Origin: Kiritimatiellia bacterium
Lineage (GTDB): Bacteria; Verrucomicrobiota; Kiritimatiellia; RFP12; UBA3636
DNA length: 11,473 nt
Direction of reading: 5' to 3'
Assembly (NCBI GenBank): GCA_017413145.1
Contig: JAFPUX010000594.1
Span: 1 to 11,473, forward strand
Under the pieces are notes generated by a model, which had not been told where the DNA came from, ran no database searches, and was given only the letters and a program-made list of their open reading frames with translations. Made by a program: the position numbers and the translations under genes. Positions within the stretch are counted from its first letter, which is position 1. Each line of letters starts with the position of its first letter. This document shows, in pieces, positions 5,454-11,473 of this stretch.

Positions 5454-6506
5454 TTATTCGGCGTCGGATTCCTCGTCCCCGGCGGGCGCCTCGCCCTCGG
5501 GCGGCGGGAGCATGCCGAGGCGCAGGCCCATCTGGGCGAGCTTCTCCTTGATTTCGGAGAGCGACTTCTTGCCGAAGTTGCGGAACTTGAGCATGTCGTT
5601 CTCGGTGCGGCTGCACAGTTCGCCGACCGTGGCGATGTTCGCCATGTTGAGGCAGTTGGCGGCGCGGACCGAGAGTTCGATCTCGTTGACGTTGAGCTTG
5701 AACTTCGCTTCGAGGTCCTCCTGGCTGGCGGCGTCGAGCGGCAGGGCGCCCTCGTCTTCGTCGACCAGGTCCGCGTTGTAGCCCACGAACACGTCGAGGT
5801 GCTGGCGGAGGATGTCGGCGGCGTGCACGAGCGCGTCGTCCGGACCGACGCGGCCGTCGGTCGTGATCTCGAGGGCCAGCTTTTCGTAGTCGGTCTGCTG
5901 GCCGACGCGGCAGTTGGACACTTCGAAGTTCACGCGGGCGACCGGCGAGTAGATGCGGTCGAGCGGGATGACGCCGATCTCCTGCTGCTTGGGCGTTTCG
6001 TCCGGGCGGGCGGGGTCCGGATCCCACGAGGCCTGGCAGAAGCCGCGGCCGCGCGTGATCTTGACCTCCATCTCGAAGGAGCCGGTCTCGTTCACCGTGC
6101 AGATGTGGTGCGCGGGGTTGAGGACCTCGATCGCGGAGTTGGCTTCCGCCAGGTCCGCGGCCGTGACCGTGCACGGGCCCTTCTTCTTGATGTGGACGAG
6201 GATCGCGTCCTTCGTCGGGGTCTTCGCCTTGACGAGCGTCTTCTTGAGGGCGAAGACGATTTCGGTCACGTCCTCGCGGACGCCCGGCAGCGAGCAGAAC
6301 TCGTGCGGGGCGCCGGTGATGCGGACGGACGAAATCGCCCAGCCTTCGATCGAGGAGAGCAGGACCCGGCGGAGAGAATTGCCGATCGTGCGGGCGTAGC
6401 CGATCTCGAAGGGCTCCGCGGTGTAGCGGCCGAAGGTCGGCGAGGCCGAAGCGTCGTCCTTGACGACGTGCTTCGGCATTTCGAAGTCATTGAGGCGGAT
6501 GGGCAT
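5454..6506 (-). CDS. rpoA: DNA-directed RNA polymerase subunit alpha
   Basis: This 350-residue protein has both alpha domains. The N-terminal assembly domain (about 1-245) includes GYARTIGNSLRRVLLSSIEG (36-55), which dimerises and nucleates beta/beta-prime binding. The C-terminal domain (about 270-330) includes ELSVRAANCLNMANI, with R281 matching the DNA-contacting R265 of E. coli, and FGKKSLSEIKEKL. The alpha-CTD should therefore be able to bind UP elements; an AT-rich tract lies upstream of this operon's own promoter. The final ~17 residues are acidic (EGEAPAGDEESDAE). AGGAGG lies just upstream of the ATG, in the 25-nt gap after rpsD. Confidence 0.97.
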   Translation of the reverse strand: MPIRLNDFEMPKHVVKDDASASPTFGRYTAEPFEIGYARTIGNSLRRVLLSSIEGWAISSVRITGAPHEFCSLPGVREDVTEIVFALKKTLVKAKTPTKDAILVHIKKKGPCTVTAADLAEANSAIEVLNPAHHICTVNETGSFEMEVKITRGRGFCQASWDPDPARPDETPKQQEIGVIPLDRIYSPVARVNFEVSNCRVGQQTDYEKLALEITTDGRVGPDDALVHAADILRQHLDVFVGYNADLVDEDEGALPLDAASQEDLEAKFKLNVNEIELSVRAANCLNMANIATVGELCSRTENDMLKFRNFGKKSLSEIKEKLAQMGLRLGMLPPPEGEAPAGDEESDAE

Positions 6507-6531
6507 GGTTCCTCCTTGGGAGGGAAGTGGA

Positions 6532-7137
6532 TTAGCGGGAGTAGAGTTCGACGACGGTCTGCATGTCCAGCGTCTCCGGAACCTCTTCGGGCTGCGGGGC
6601 GCGCAGGAACGTGCCGGTCTTCGTCGCTTCGTCCATCTGGAGCCAGTCGCAGGCCTTCTCGCGCGGGTGCTTGAGGGCCTCGACCACGCACTCCATGTTG
6701 CGGTCGCGCTCGCGGACGCCGACCTTCTGGCCGGCCTTCACGATGCAGGACGGGACGTTGACGACCTTGCCGTCGATCTCCACGTGGCGGTGCGTCACGA
6801 GCTGGCGCGCGGCCGGACGCGACGGCGCCAGGCCGAGACGGTAGACCACGTTGTCCAGGCGGCTTTCGCAGAGCTGCAGCAGGATTTCGCCCGTGTTGCC
6901 CTTCGAGGCCAGCGCCCGTTCGTAGAACTTGCGGAACTGCTTCTCCAGCATGCCGTAGACGTACTTGGCCTTCTGCTTCTCGCGCAGCTGCAGGCCGTAG
7001 TCCGTCGCCTTCTTGCGGCGCTTCGGGCCGTGCTGCCCGGGCGGGAAGTTGCGGCGGTCGAGGTACTTGTCGGGGCCGTAGATCGGCTCCCCGAAACGGC
7101 GGGAAATCTTGGTCTTGGGACCGGTGTAGCGTGCCAT
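6532..7137 (-). CDS. rpsD: 30S ribosomal protein S4
   Basis: This 201-residue protein begins MARYTGPKTKISRRFGEPIY and carries FPPGQHGPKRRKKATDYGLQLREKQK and the S4 RNA-binding domain (about 92-155: SRLDNVVYRLGLAPSRPAARQLVTHRHVEIDGKVVNVPS). S4 is a primary 16S rRNA binder and, in enterobacteria, the translational repressor of the alpha operon. The N-terminal region has no CxxC zinc cluster, so this is the zinc-free form. It starts only 3 nt after the rpsK stop, with AGGAAGG within the end of rpsK, so the two are translationally coupled. Confidence 0.97.
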   Translation of the reverse strand: MARYTGPKTKISRRFGEPIYGPDKYLDRRNFPPGQHGPKRRKKATDYGLQLREKQKAKYVYGMLEKQFRKFYERALASKGNTGEILLQLCESRLDNVVYRLGLAPSRPAARQLVTHRHVEIDGKVVNVPSCIVKAGQKVGVRERDRNMECVVEALKHPREKACDWLQMDEATKTGTFLRAPQPEEVPETLDMQTVVELYSR

Positions 7138-7140
7138 GGC

Positions 7141-7668
7141 TTAAACCTTCCTTCTCTTGCGCTGGCGGCAGCCGTTGTGCGGCATGGGGGTGATGTCCTT
7201 GATCGCCGAGACGGCCATGCCGCTCGTGGCGATCGCGCGGATCGCGCTCTCGCGGCCGGCGCCGGCGCCCTGGACGAGGATCTCGACCTCGTGCATGCCC
7301 TTGGCGATGGCGGCCTTCGCGCATTCCTGCGCGACGAGCGTTCCGGCGAACGCGGTGGACTTGCGCGAGCCCTTGAAGCCGGCCTTGCCGGCGGAGCTCC
7401 ACGCGAGCACGTTCCCGCGCGTGTCCGTGATGCAGCATTGCGTGTTGTTGAAGCCGGCCGTGATGTGCGCGACGCCGGCCGGGATCGAGCGGCCGCGGCG
7501 CTTGGCCTTGGCTTCGTCTTCCGGGGTCGCCTGCGCTTCGAGCACGTCGCCCATCACGATGCGCATCGCTTCGGAGATGGCGGGCTTCTTGGACGCCTCC
7601 TCGGCGGCCGGGGCCGGGGCGGCCTCGGGCGTCTCGGGGACGGGAGCGGTGTTCGTTTCTTCGGACAT
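7141..7668 (-). CDS. rpsK: 30S ribosomal protein S11 with long acidic N-terminal extension
   Basis: The S11 core runs from GVAHI (residue 65) to the C-terminus: FNNTQCCITDTRGNVLAWSS, GFKGSRKSTAFA, GAGAGRESAIRAI and the end TPMPHNGCRQRKRRKV are diagnostic. S11 lies on the 30S platform next to the decoding region. The protein is 175 residues, about 46 longer than E. coli S11 before GVAHI. The extra part (residues 1-60) is Ala/Pro/Glu-rich and then MRIVMGDVLEAQATPEDEAK. The far-upstream start is supported by GGAGGAAG eight or so bases before ATG 7668; the internal Met35 has no such site. The gap after rpsM is 12 nt. Confidence 0.95.
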   Translation of the reverse strand: MSEETNTAPVPETPEAAPAPAAEEASKKPAISEAMRIVMGDVLEAQATPEDEAKAKRRGRSIPAGVAHITAGFNNTQCCITDTRGNVLAWSSAGKAGFKGSRKSTAFAGTLVAQECAKAAIAKGMHEVEILVQGAGAGRESAIRAIATSGMAVSAIKDITPMPHNGCRQRKRRKV

Positions 7669-7680
7669 GGTCTTCCTCCG

Positions 7681-8091
7681 TTACTTGGACGCCGCCTGCT
7701 TCATCGCGTTGCGCTCCGCCTTGTCGCGGACCGCGCCGACGGTGTGCTTGGCGCCCTTGCGGGTGCGGGCGTTGGTGCGGGTGCGCTGGCCGCGGACCGG
7801 AAGGCCCTTGCGGTGGCGCGTGCCGCGGTAGCTGCCGATCGAGATCAGGCGGCGGATGTTCTGCGAAACTTCGCGGCGCAGGTCGCCTTCCGTGTGGAAG
7901 CCTTCGGCCTGGATCGCGTCGATGATCGCGCGGATTTCGTCCGCCGTCAGCGTGCTCGCGCGCTTGCCCGGGTCGATCTTGGCGACCTCGAGGATCTTCT
8001 TGGCGCGGGTCGGCCCGATGCCGTAGATGTAGCGCAGCGAAATCTCGATGCGCTTGTTGTCGGGAATGTCGATACCCATCAGACGAGGCAT
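7681..8091 (-). CDS. rpsM: 30S ribosomal protein S13
   Basis: This 136-residue protein begins MPRLMGIDIPDNKRIEISLR and has the YIYGIGPTRAKKIL helix-hairpin motif, RREVSQNIRRLISIGSYRG and the arginine-rich GLPVRGQRTRTNARTRKG tail that reaches toward P-site tRNA. S13 forms intersubunit bridges at the head of the 30S subunit. It is about 15 residues longer than E. coli S13, from an extra Lys/Ala-rich C-terminal stretch. GAGGAG precedes the ATG by about ten bases, and the gene lies 12 nt after rpmJ. Confidence 0.97.
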   Translation of the reverse strand: MPRLMGIDIPDNKRIEISLRYIYGIGPTRAKKILEVAKIDPGKRASTLTADEIRAIIDAIQAEGFHTEGDLRREVSQNIRRLISIGSYRGTRHRKGLPVRGQRTRTNARTRKGAKHTVGAVRDKAERNAMKQAASK

Positions 8092-8103
8092 GTCTTGGTC
8101 TCC

Positions 8104-8217
8104 TCAACCCTGTCTTTGTTTGTGACGCGGATTGTCGCAGATCACCCGGACAACCCCCTTGCGGCGGACGATCTTGCATCGTTCGCACAATCTTTTGACT
8201 GAACTGCGCACCTTCAT
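8104..8217 (-). CDS. rpmJ: 50S ribosomal protein L36 (zinc-binding form)
   Basis: This 37-residue protein begins MKVRSSVKRLCERCKIVRRK and ends with CDNPRHKQRQG. It has the zinc ligands C11, C14, C27 and H32, so it is the zinc-binding version of L36. L36 joins late in 50S assembly. It is the first gene of the operon: the promoter -10 lies 39 nt upstream, and GGAG precedes the ATG at 8217. In many bacteria rpmJ follows secY, map or infA; here nothing of that group is upstream. Confidence 0.95.
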   Translation of the reverse strand: MKVRSSVKRLCERCKIVRRKGVVRVICDNPRHKQRQG

Positions 8218-8255
8218 CGGTGTTTCTCCATGGTTCGTGTGGAAAAGTGCGGAAG

Positions 8256-8284
8256 AGTCTATCATGAATCGAAACCCAATGCAA
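8256..8284 (-). promoter_or_regulatory. Promoter of the ribosomal alpha operon (TTGCAT-17-TAGACT)
   Basis: On the minus strand, -35 TTGCAT is at 8284-8279 and -10 TAGACT at 8261-8256, with a 17-nt spacer. TGA directly precedes the -10, an extended -10 (TGn). Transcription would start near 8249, giving a leader of about 32 nt before rpmJ. Upstream of the -35, 8287-8318 is rich in A/T tracts (including aaaaaattttttc), suitable as an UP element for the alpha-CTD. The -10 is identical to those at 179-184 and 8565-8570. Confidence 0.75.
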
Positions 8285-8541
8285 GCGAAAAATTGCACTT
8301 TCTTCAAAAAATTTTTTCTCGCGCCTCGAGTGCGGGTTGTCGGCCGCGGAAATACTAAAACTTCCGGTATGTCGTATTGATTTTGACCTTTGCTTCTATT
8401 TTGAAGAAAGAATCGGATTGATGAATTATTAACACTTTTCACTGTATGGTCATCCCCGCCGATTCGCAGAAACCGCCGCGTCGGCCGCCGCCGCGCCGAC
8501 CGGCCGCACCCCATGGAATCAATCAACCGAAAAAAAAAGGC
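8285..8541. other. Intergenic region between divergent alpha operon and PEP-CTERM gene
   Basis: No convincing gene is present. The left part (8285-8330) is the A/T-tract region upstream of the ribosomal promoter. The middle (about 8345-8445) is AT-rich with no clear promoter hexamers. The right part (8446-8520) is GC-rich with a CGGCCG-type patch, followed by a nine-A run (8529-8538) immediately before the PEP-CTERM promoter. An in-frame ATG at 8446 extends the downstream gene but reads proline/arginine-rich sequence across the promoter, so it is not coding. Confidence 0.55.
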
Positions 8542-8570
8542 TTGCAAATCGAACCGTTTTTTCGTAGACT
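8542..8570 (+). promoter_or_regulatory. Promoter of the PEP-CTERM gene (TTGCAA-17-TAGACT)
   Basis: The -35 TTGCAA is at 8542-8547, the -10 TAGACT at 8565-8570, and the spacer is 17 nt. An A-tract precedes the -35, and a six-T run ends the spacer. The A-tract and T-tract are near mirror images (cgaaaaaa / ttttttcg) on either side of the -35. Start of transcription is expected near 8577, about 49 nt before the ATG at 8626. Similarity to the element at 154-187 covers the spacer as well as the two boxes. Confidence 0.7.
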
Positions 8571-8625
8571 CCCCGTCGCTCCGGAGTTTCCGCGCCCCGG
8601 ATTCCGCAAAACCGCCCGACCGGCG

Positions 8626-9246
8626 ATGAAAAAAACGATCGTCCTCCTGTCGCTTCTGATGGCGTCCGCGAATGCTTTTTCCGCAAGCATTCTGTGGATG
8701 AGCATCCCGACTCTGACGCATCTCCGTTACAAAGGCGACGACGTTTCCGTGGCGGATTATCTCAACGCGCGGAACTTGCAGATCAACACCATGCAAGTCA
8801 CCATTTCCGATATTGCAAATCCCGGCGCCGGAGCGCAGGAGTATGTGTTGTTTTTCCCCGGCGAGGACGAATACGGCAACGTGGACGAAGACGATTGGGT
8901 GGCCGTGACCGTCGATACCGAAAACGGAACGACGGACGTGGCGTGGATTCCGGTTTCTCTCGGCGATTATGCCGATGAATCCGGCTGGAACGTCATCCTG
9001 CAGCTGGGATACGTCCCCGACAACTGGGACGGAACCGGTCAAGTTCCGTTCGAATGCATCGCGTATGCGACCGACACGATCGACAATCTCGACTCCCACG
9101 TTTCCGTCCAGTTTGATACGTCCACGCCGGGCTTCACGCCTTGGGCTCCGACGCAGTTCATCGCCGTTCCGGAGCCGGCGACGTGTGCGCTCGGCCTTCT
9201 CGGCGCGGCGTTGCTCCTCCGGCGCCGGAAACGGACCGCCGCGTAA
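8626..9246 (+). CDS. PEP-CTERM sorting-domain protein, otherwise unrecognised
   Basis: This 206-residue protein has an N-terminal signal peptide (MKKTIVLLSLLMASANAFSA, cleavage probably near residue 18-20) and a C-terminal PEP-CTERM tripartite signal: VPEPA at 181-185, a hydrophobic helix CALGLLGAALLL, then RRRKR. Such proteins are exported, cut by an exosortase and placed at the surface or in the exopolysaccharide matrix. The mature part (about 160 residues) is acidic, Asp/Gly/Tyr-rich and probably beta-sheet; no domain is recognised. The start is the ATG at 8626 that opens the signal peptide; an upstream ATG at 8446 overlaps the promoter. There is no Shine-Dalgarno sequence. No exosortase or polysaccharide genes are adjacent, as is common for this class. 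Glycan binding is one possibility, suggested only by the GH neighbours. Confidence 0.88.
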   Translation: MKKTIVLLSLLMASANAFSASILWMSIPTLTHLRYKGDDVSVADYLNARNLQINTMQVTISDIANPGAGAQEYVLFFPGEDEYGNVDEDDWVAVTVDTENGTTDVAWIPVSLGDYADESGWNVILQLGYVPDNWDGTGQVPFECIAYATDTIDNLDSHVSVQFDTSTPGFTPWAPTQFIAVPEPATCALGLLGAALLLRRRKRTAA

Positions 9247-9248
9247 GG

Positions 9249-9342
9249 CGGTTCCTCAACCGGGAGGGCGGCCGTCCCCGGCCGCAGCCGAGAGCGATCC
9301 GGACGATGCACGTGGTGCGCGCCGCAAGCGGCGCGCGCCACG
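9249..9342. terminator. Three hairpins between convergent PEP-CTERM and GH9 genes
   Basis: The 112-nt gap between the stops at 9246 and 9359 contains three successive hairpins: CGGTT/AACCG (9249-9262, 5 bp, 4-nt loop), GCGGCCG/CGGCCGC (9268-9285, 7 bp, 4-nt loop) and a 14-bp stem at 9311-9342 with one G-U pair and a 4-nt loop. None is followed by a U-run on either strand, so classic intrinsic termination is uncertain; the structures may act with Rho or protect 3' ends. Confidence 0.45.
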
Positions 9343-9358
9343 CGCGAATCCGCGACCC

Positions 9359-11473
9359 CTACGGCAGCAGCAGGCCGAACGCCGCGAGCGTCTTGGCCTG
9401 GTTGTTCACGACCCCTTCGTCCATGCCGATCGCGAAGTGGCAGTCGGAGAAGGTGTACATCGACGCGCTGTCCGTCCGCGGCTCGGGAACGGCGGTCTCC
9501 TTCCAGTTGTAGCCCTGGCCCGACTGCACCGGTCCTTCGCACTGCAGGCCCGCGACCGGTCCGTTCGGGCTGTAGCGGCTGTTGTGCAGCGGCGCGTGGA
9601 TGCGCCGCCCGCCGAAGCCCGTCATCCAGCAGATCGACATCGGGTTGCATCCGAGCGTGTTGTCGCAATTGCGCACGATCCATTCGCGGTACTTCTCGTC
9701 GCCCGTGACGGCCCACGCGTAGATGATCGGGTGCAGCATGTTCTCGTACGCGCCCGTACCCCAGTTGATCGGCGCCCACGGGTGGCGGATGAACGGGTAC
9801 GCGGCGTTCTTCACGGCGTTGACGAAGTCGTCCGCGTCGCGCACGAGGGCCTTCTTCGCGGCCTCGCGCACCTCGGGGTCGGTCTTCGCCTCCGGCACGC
9901 AGTGCACGTAGGCGTAGGCCGCCGCGCGGTGGTCCCAGGCGTTGTCCCGCTGCACGGGCGCCTTCGGGTCGTTCTTCCACGGCGTCTCGGCGACGAACGC
10001 GTCGTTGTACTTCGCCTCGCCCGTCGCGGCCAGCAGGTGCGCGGCGGCGTAGGCGCGCGGGGACGACCAGGAGTCGCCGCGCTTCTTCGGATCGGACGGC
10101 GGCATCTCGCCGTCGGCCCAGTCCCACGCCTTGCGGGCGCGGACGAGCAGCAGCGCGGCGGTCTTGCCGGCCTTGGGGAATCCCTTGAGGATGCGCGCGC
10201 ACTGCGCCGCGCAGCCCGCGAAGAGGAACGACGCCTTCGCGCTCTTCGCGAACGCGTAGTCGCCGAGCGTGTCGAGCTCGACCGTCTGGAAGAAGTTCGG
10301 GTCGCCGTTCGACTCCGTGCCGGCGCGCACGCCGCCGTCGGCCGGGTCCTGGATGCCGAGCCAGAGGCGCAACTCCCAGAGCGCCTCGTCCACGATGTCC
10401 GGGATGCCGTTCGCGCGCTCGTTCGGGGGCACGGGCATCTGCCCGTCGCGGAACTTGCGCGGCGCGGCGTCGTAGGCGTCCAGCAGCGCCTGCGCGACGT
10501 CCAGGTGCGAGCGCGGGTTGTAGTCGCCAGCGTCGTGGTGGCCTCCCTTGGCTTTGAGTTTCTCCGCGCCGGACTCGGCCATGTTCGGCAGGTCGCGCAG
10601 CGACGTGCCGTGCTTGGCGGTCGTCGGAACGAGACCCTTGTCGTGGCACGACACGCGCGCCCACGGGAACCACGACGGCTCCAGCTCGATGCCGCAGCGC
10701 TGCGCGACGAGGCCCGTCGCGGCGACCTTGAACGGCGCCGCGTAGGCGTCCGCCGCCACCTTGAAGTCGAACGAACGACCGACGCCCGGCACGGCGACGT
10801 AGTAGCGCCCCGGTTTGCGCAGCTCCGTGAAGTCCATCTCCCAGACGTTTTCGCCCGAAAGGTCGCCCGGGCGCGCGTCCTTCTCCCCGCGGCGGTGCGT
10901 CTGCTTCGCGGTTCCCGAGAACGCGACCGCGTGCGTGGACGCGTCCCGCACCTCGAAGCGCGGCGCCGCCGGGAAGTCCAGCGCGCCCTTCGGCATCGTG
11001 CCGAGCCAGCGGCCGAGCCTCGCGAACTTGATCGAATCGGGCAGGTAGCCGGCCTGGTTCGCCTTGATCGAGTCCGAGACGCTCGCGCGCTCGTCGAACG
11101 CCAGCTCCGCCTCCGCGGCCGCGCCCGCCGCCATCGCGGCCGGGGCGACCGAGACGCGCACCTTGTCGCCCGTCTTGAGCGGCGTGCCGAGGTCGAGGAA
11201 CACGTCGTGCTGCAGCAGCACGTGGAAGGGCCAGTATTCCGGCTTGTAGACGTCGATGCGCGTGCGGCGGCCGACCGACGAAACCGTCGCGGGCCGTCCG
11301 TTCACCGTCACCGCGTAGCTGCCGGCGTTGTCGCACGCGGGCGGCGCGAGCCCCGCGCCGCATTCGAGTCGGACGATGCCGCTTCCGACGCTCCAGACGC
11401 CGCGTACGCCGGCGACGGCGCGCGCCTCGGCGTCCGGCGGCGGCAGCTCCGCCTTCGCGAACGGCCCGCCCGC
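9359..11473 (-). CDS. Glycoside hydrolase family 9 enzyme (cellulase-type), N-terminus outside the window
   Basis: The reading frame runs to the right edge, so the start is not seen; 704 residues are visible. About the first 120 form a beta-rich domain not identified here. The region around SIKANQAGYLPDS (visible residues 135-147) is the typical opening of the CelD_N immunoglobulin-like domain. The (alpha/alpha)6 catalytic domain follows from about 250. GGHHDAGDYN contains the DAGDY motif (codons 10520-10534) with the two aspartates that activate water; GCNPMSICWMTGFGG (near 609-622) and PLHNSR are the conserved GH9 C-terminal blocks, and E686 (codon 9416-9418, in MDEGVVNNQA) lines up with the catalytic acid of the usual NEVxxxxNA motif. 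GH9 enzymes mostly cleave beta-1,4-glucan or mixed-linkage glucan; some are exo-enzymes. Export is likely, but the signal peptide is out of view. No dockerin or PEP-CTERM tail is present: the protein ends about 18 residues after E686. Confidence 0.9.
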   Translation of the reverse strand, partial: AGGPFAKAELPPPDAEARAVAGVRGVWSVGSGIVRLECGAGLAPPACDNAGSYAVTVNGRPATVSSVGRRTRIDVYKPEYWPFHVLLQHDVFLDLGTPLKTGDKVRVSVAPAAMAAGAAAEAELAFDERASVSDSIKANQAGYLPDSIKFARLGRWLGTMPKGALDFPAAPRFEVRDASTHAVAFSGTAKQTHRRGEKDARPGDLSGENVWEMDFTELRKPGRYYVAVPGVGRSFDFKVAADAYAAPFKVAATGLVAQRCGIELEPSWFPWARVSCHDKGLVPTTAKHGTSLRDLPNMAESGAEKLKAKGGHHDAGDYNPRSHLDVAQALLDAYDAAPRKFRDGQMPVPPNERANGIPDIVDEALWELRLWLGIQDPADGGVRAGTESNGDPNFFQTVELDTLGDYAFAKSAKASFLFAGCAAQCARILKGFPKAGKTAALLLVRARKAWDWADGEMPPSDPKKRGDSWSSPRAYAAAHLLAATGEAKYNDAFVAETPWKNDPKAPVQRDNAWDHRAAAYAYVHCVPEAKTDPEVREAAKKALVRDADDFVNAVKNAAYPFIRHPWAPINWGTGAYENMLHPIIYAWAVTGDEKYREWIVRNCDNTLGCNPMSICWMTGFGGRRIHAPLHNSRYSPNGPVAGLQCEGPVQSGQGYNWKETAVPEPRTDSASMYTFSDCHFAIGMDEGVVNNQAKTLAAFGLLLP

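Noticed and set aside
4695..8202. Two long plus-strand open frames opposite the ribosomal operon
   Set aside because: They lie antisense to rpmJ-rplQ genes whose identity is certain, and their translations lack recognisable motifs.
8446..8625. N-terminal extension of the PEP-CTERM gene from ATG 8446
   Set aside because: It would bury the signal peptide, reads Pro/Arg-rich sequence and spans the promoter at 8542-8570.
9039..11363. 774-codon minus-strand frame overlapping the GH9 gene
   Set aside because: It is a different frame of the same DNA with Arg/Ala-rich translation; the GH9 frame carries all family motifs and extends past the window edge.
1..11473. CRISPR arrays, tRNA or rRNA genes, insertion sequences
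   Set aside because: No regularly spaced repeats, cloverleaf-like segments, rRNA motifs or transposase were seen on reading; the only repeats are the short ones listed.

Overview
The window is high-GC bacterial DNA with mostly tightly packed genes. It best fits the PVC group, probably Verrucomicrobiota/Kiritimatiellota: it has a PEP-CTERM surface protein, two large polysaccharide-degrading enzymes (GH2 and GH9), an XRE regulator with zinc-ribbon tail, a small carbohydrate-binding protein and a compact ribosomal alpha operon. The taxon is inferred from gene content and style; no rRNA is present to prove it.

Layout. (1) 1-109: the tail of an unidentified + strand gene. (2) 156-712: a one-gene unit with a clear promoter, a 124-residue protein (lysine/alanine/proline-rich tail plus glycogen-binding domain) and a textbook terminator. 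(3) 738-3114, minus strand: an XRE/zinc-ribbon regulator followed 16 nt later by a cytoplasmic GH2 glycosidase, behind an AT-rich region with inverted TTGATA copies. (4) 3433-4593, plus strand: a single gene that appears to fuse a DUF262 (GmrS/ParB-like) domain to an AlbA_2/Schlafen-type domain, flanked by short repeats sharing the core ggggacag. (5) 4698-8284, minus strand: the alpha operon, read promoter - rpmJ - rpsM - rpsK - rpsD - rpoA - rplQ - an unidentified 76-residue very basic protein - strong terminator. (6) 8542-9246, plus strand: a PEP-CTERM protein divergent from the ribosomal operon. (7) 9359-11473, minus strand: a GH9 glycoside hydrolase whose N-terminus lies beyond the window.

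Cross-cutting signal: all five transcription units whose 5' ends are visible carry the same promoter architecture, cTTGCnn - 17 or 18 nt - TAGnnT. The copies before the glycogen-binding gene and the PEP-CTERM gene are identical at 29 of 34 positions, including most of the spacer. Two of the five promoters sit so close to the start codon that the transcripts should be leaderless or nearly so, which matches the absence of a Shine-Dalgarno sequence there. The ribosomal genes and the glycogen-binding gene have good Shine-Dalgarno sites.

The most novel candidates are the DUF262-AlbA_2 fusion (a possible stand-alone defence protein), the basic protein at the end of the alpha operon (a possible lineage-specific ribosome-associated factor), the long Ala/Pro/Glu extension on ribosomal protein S11, and the shared promoter class.
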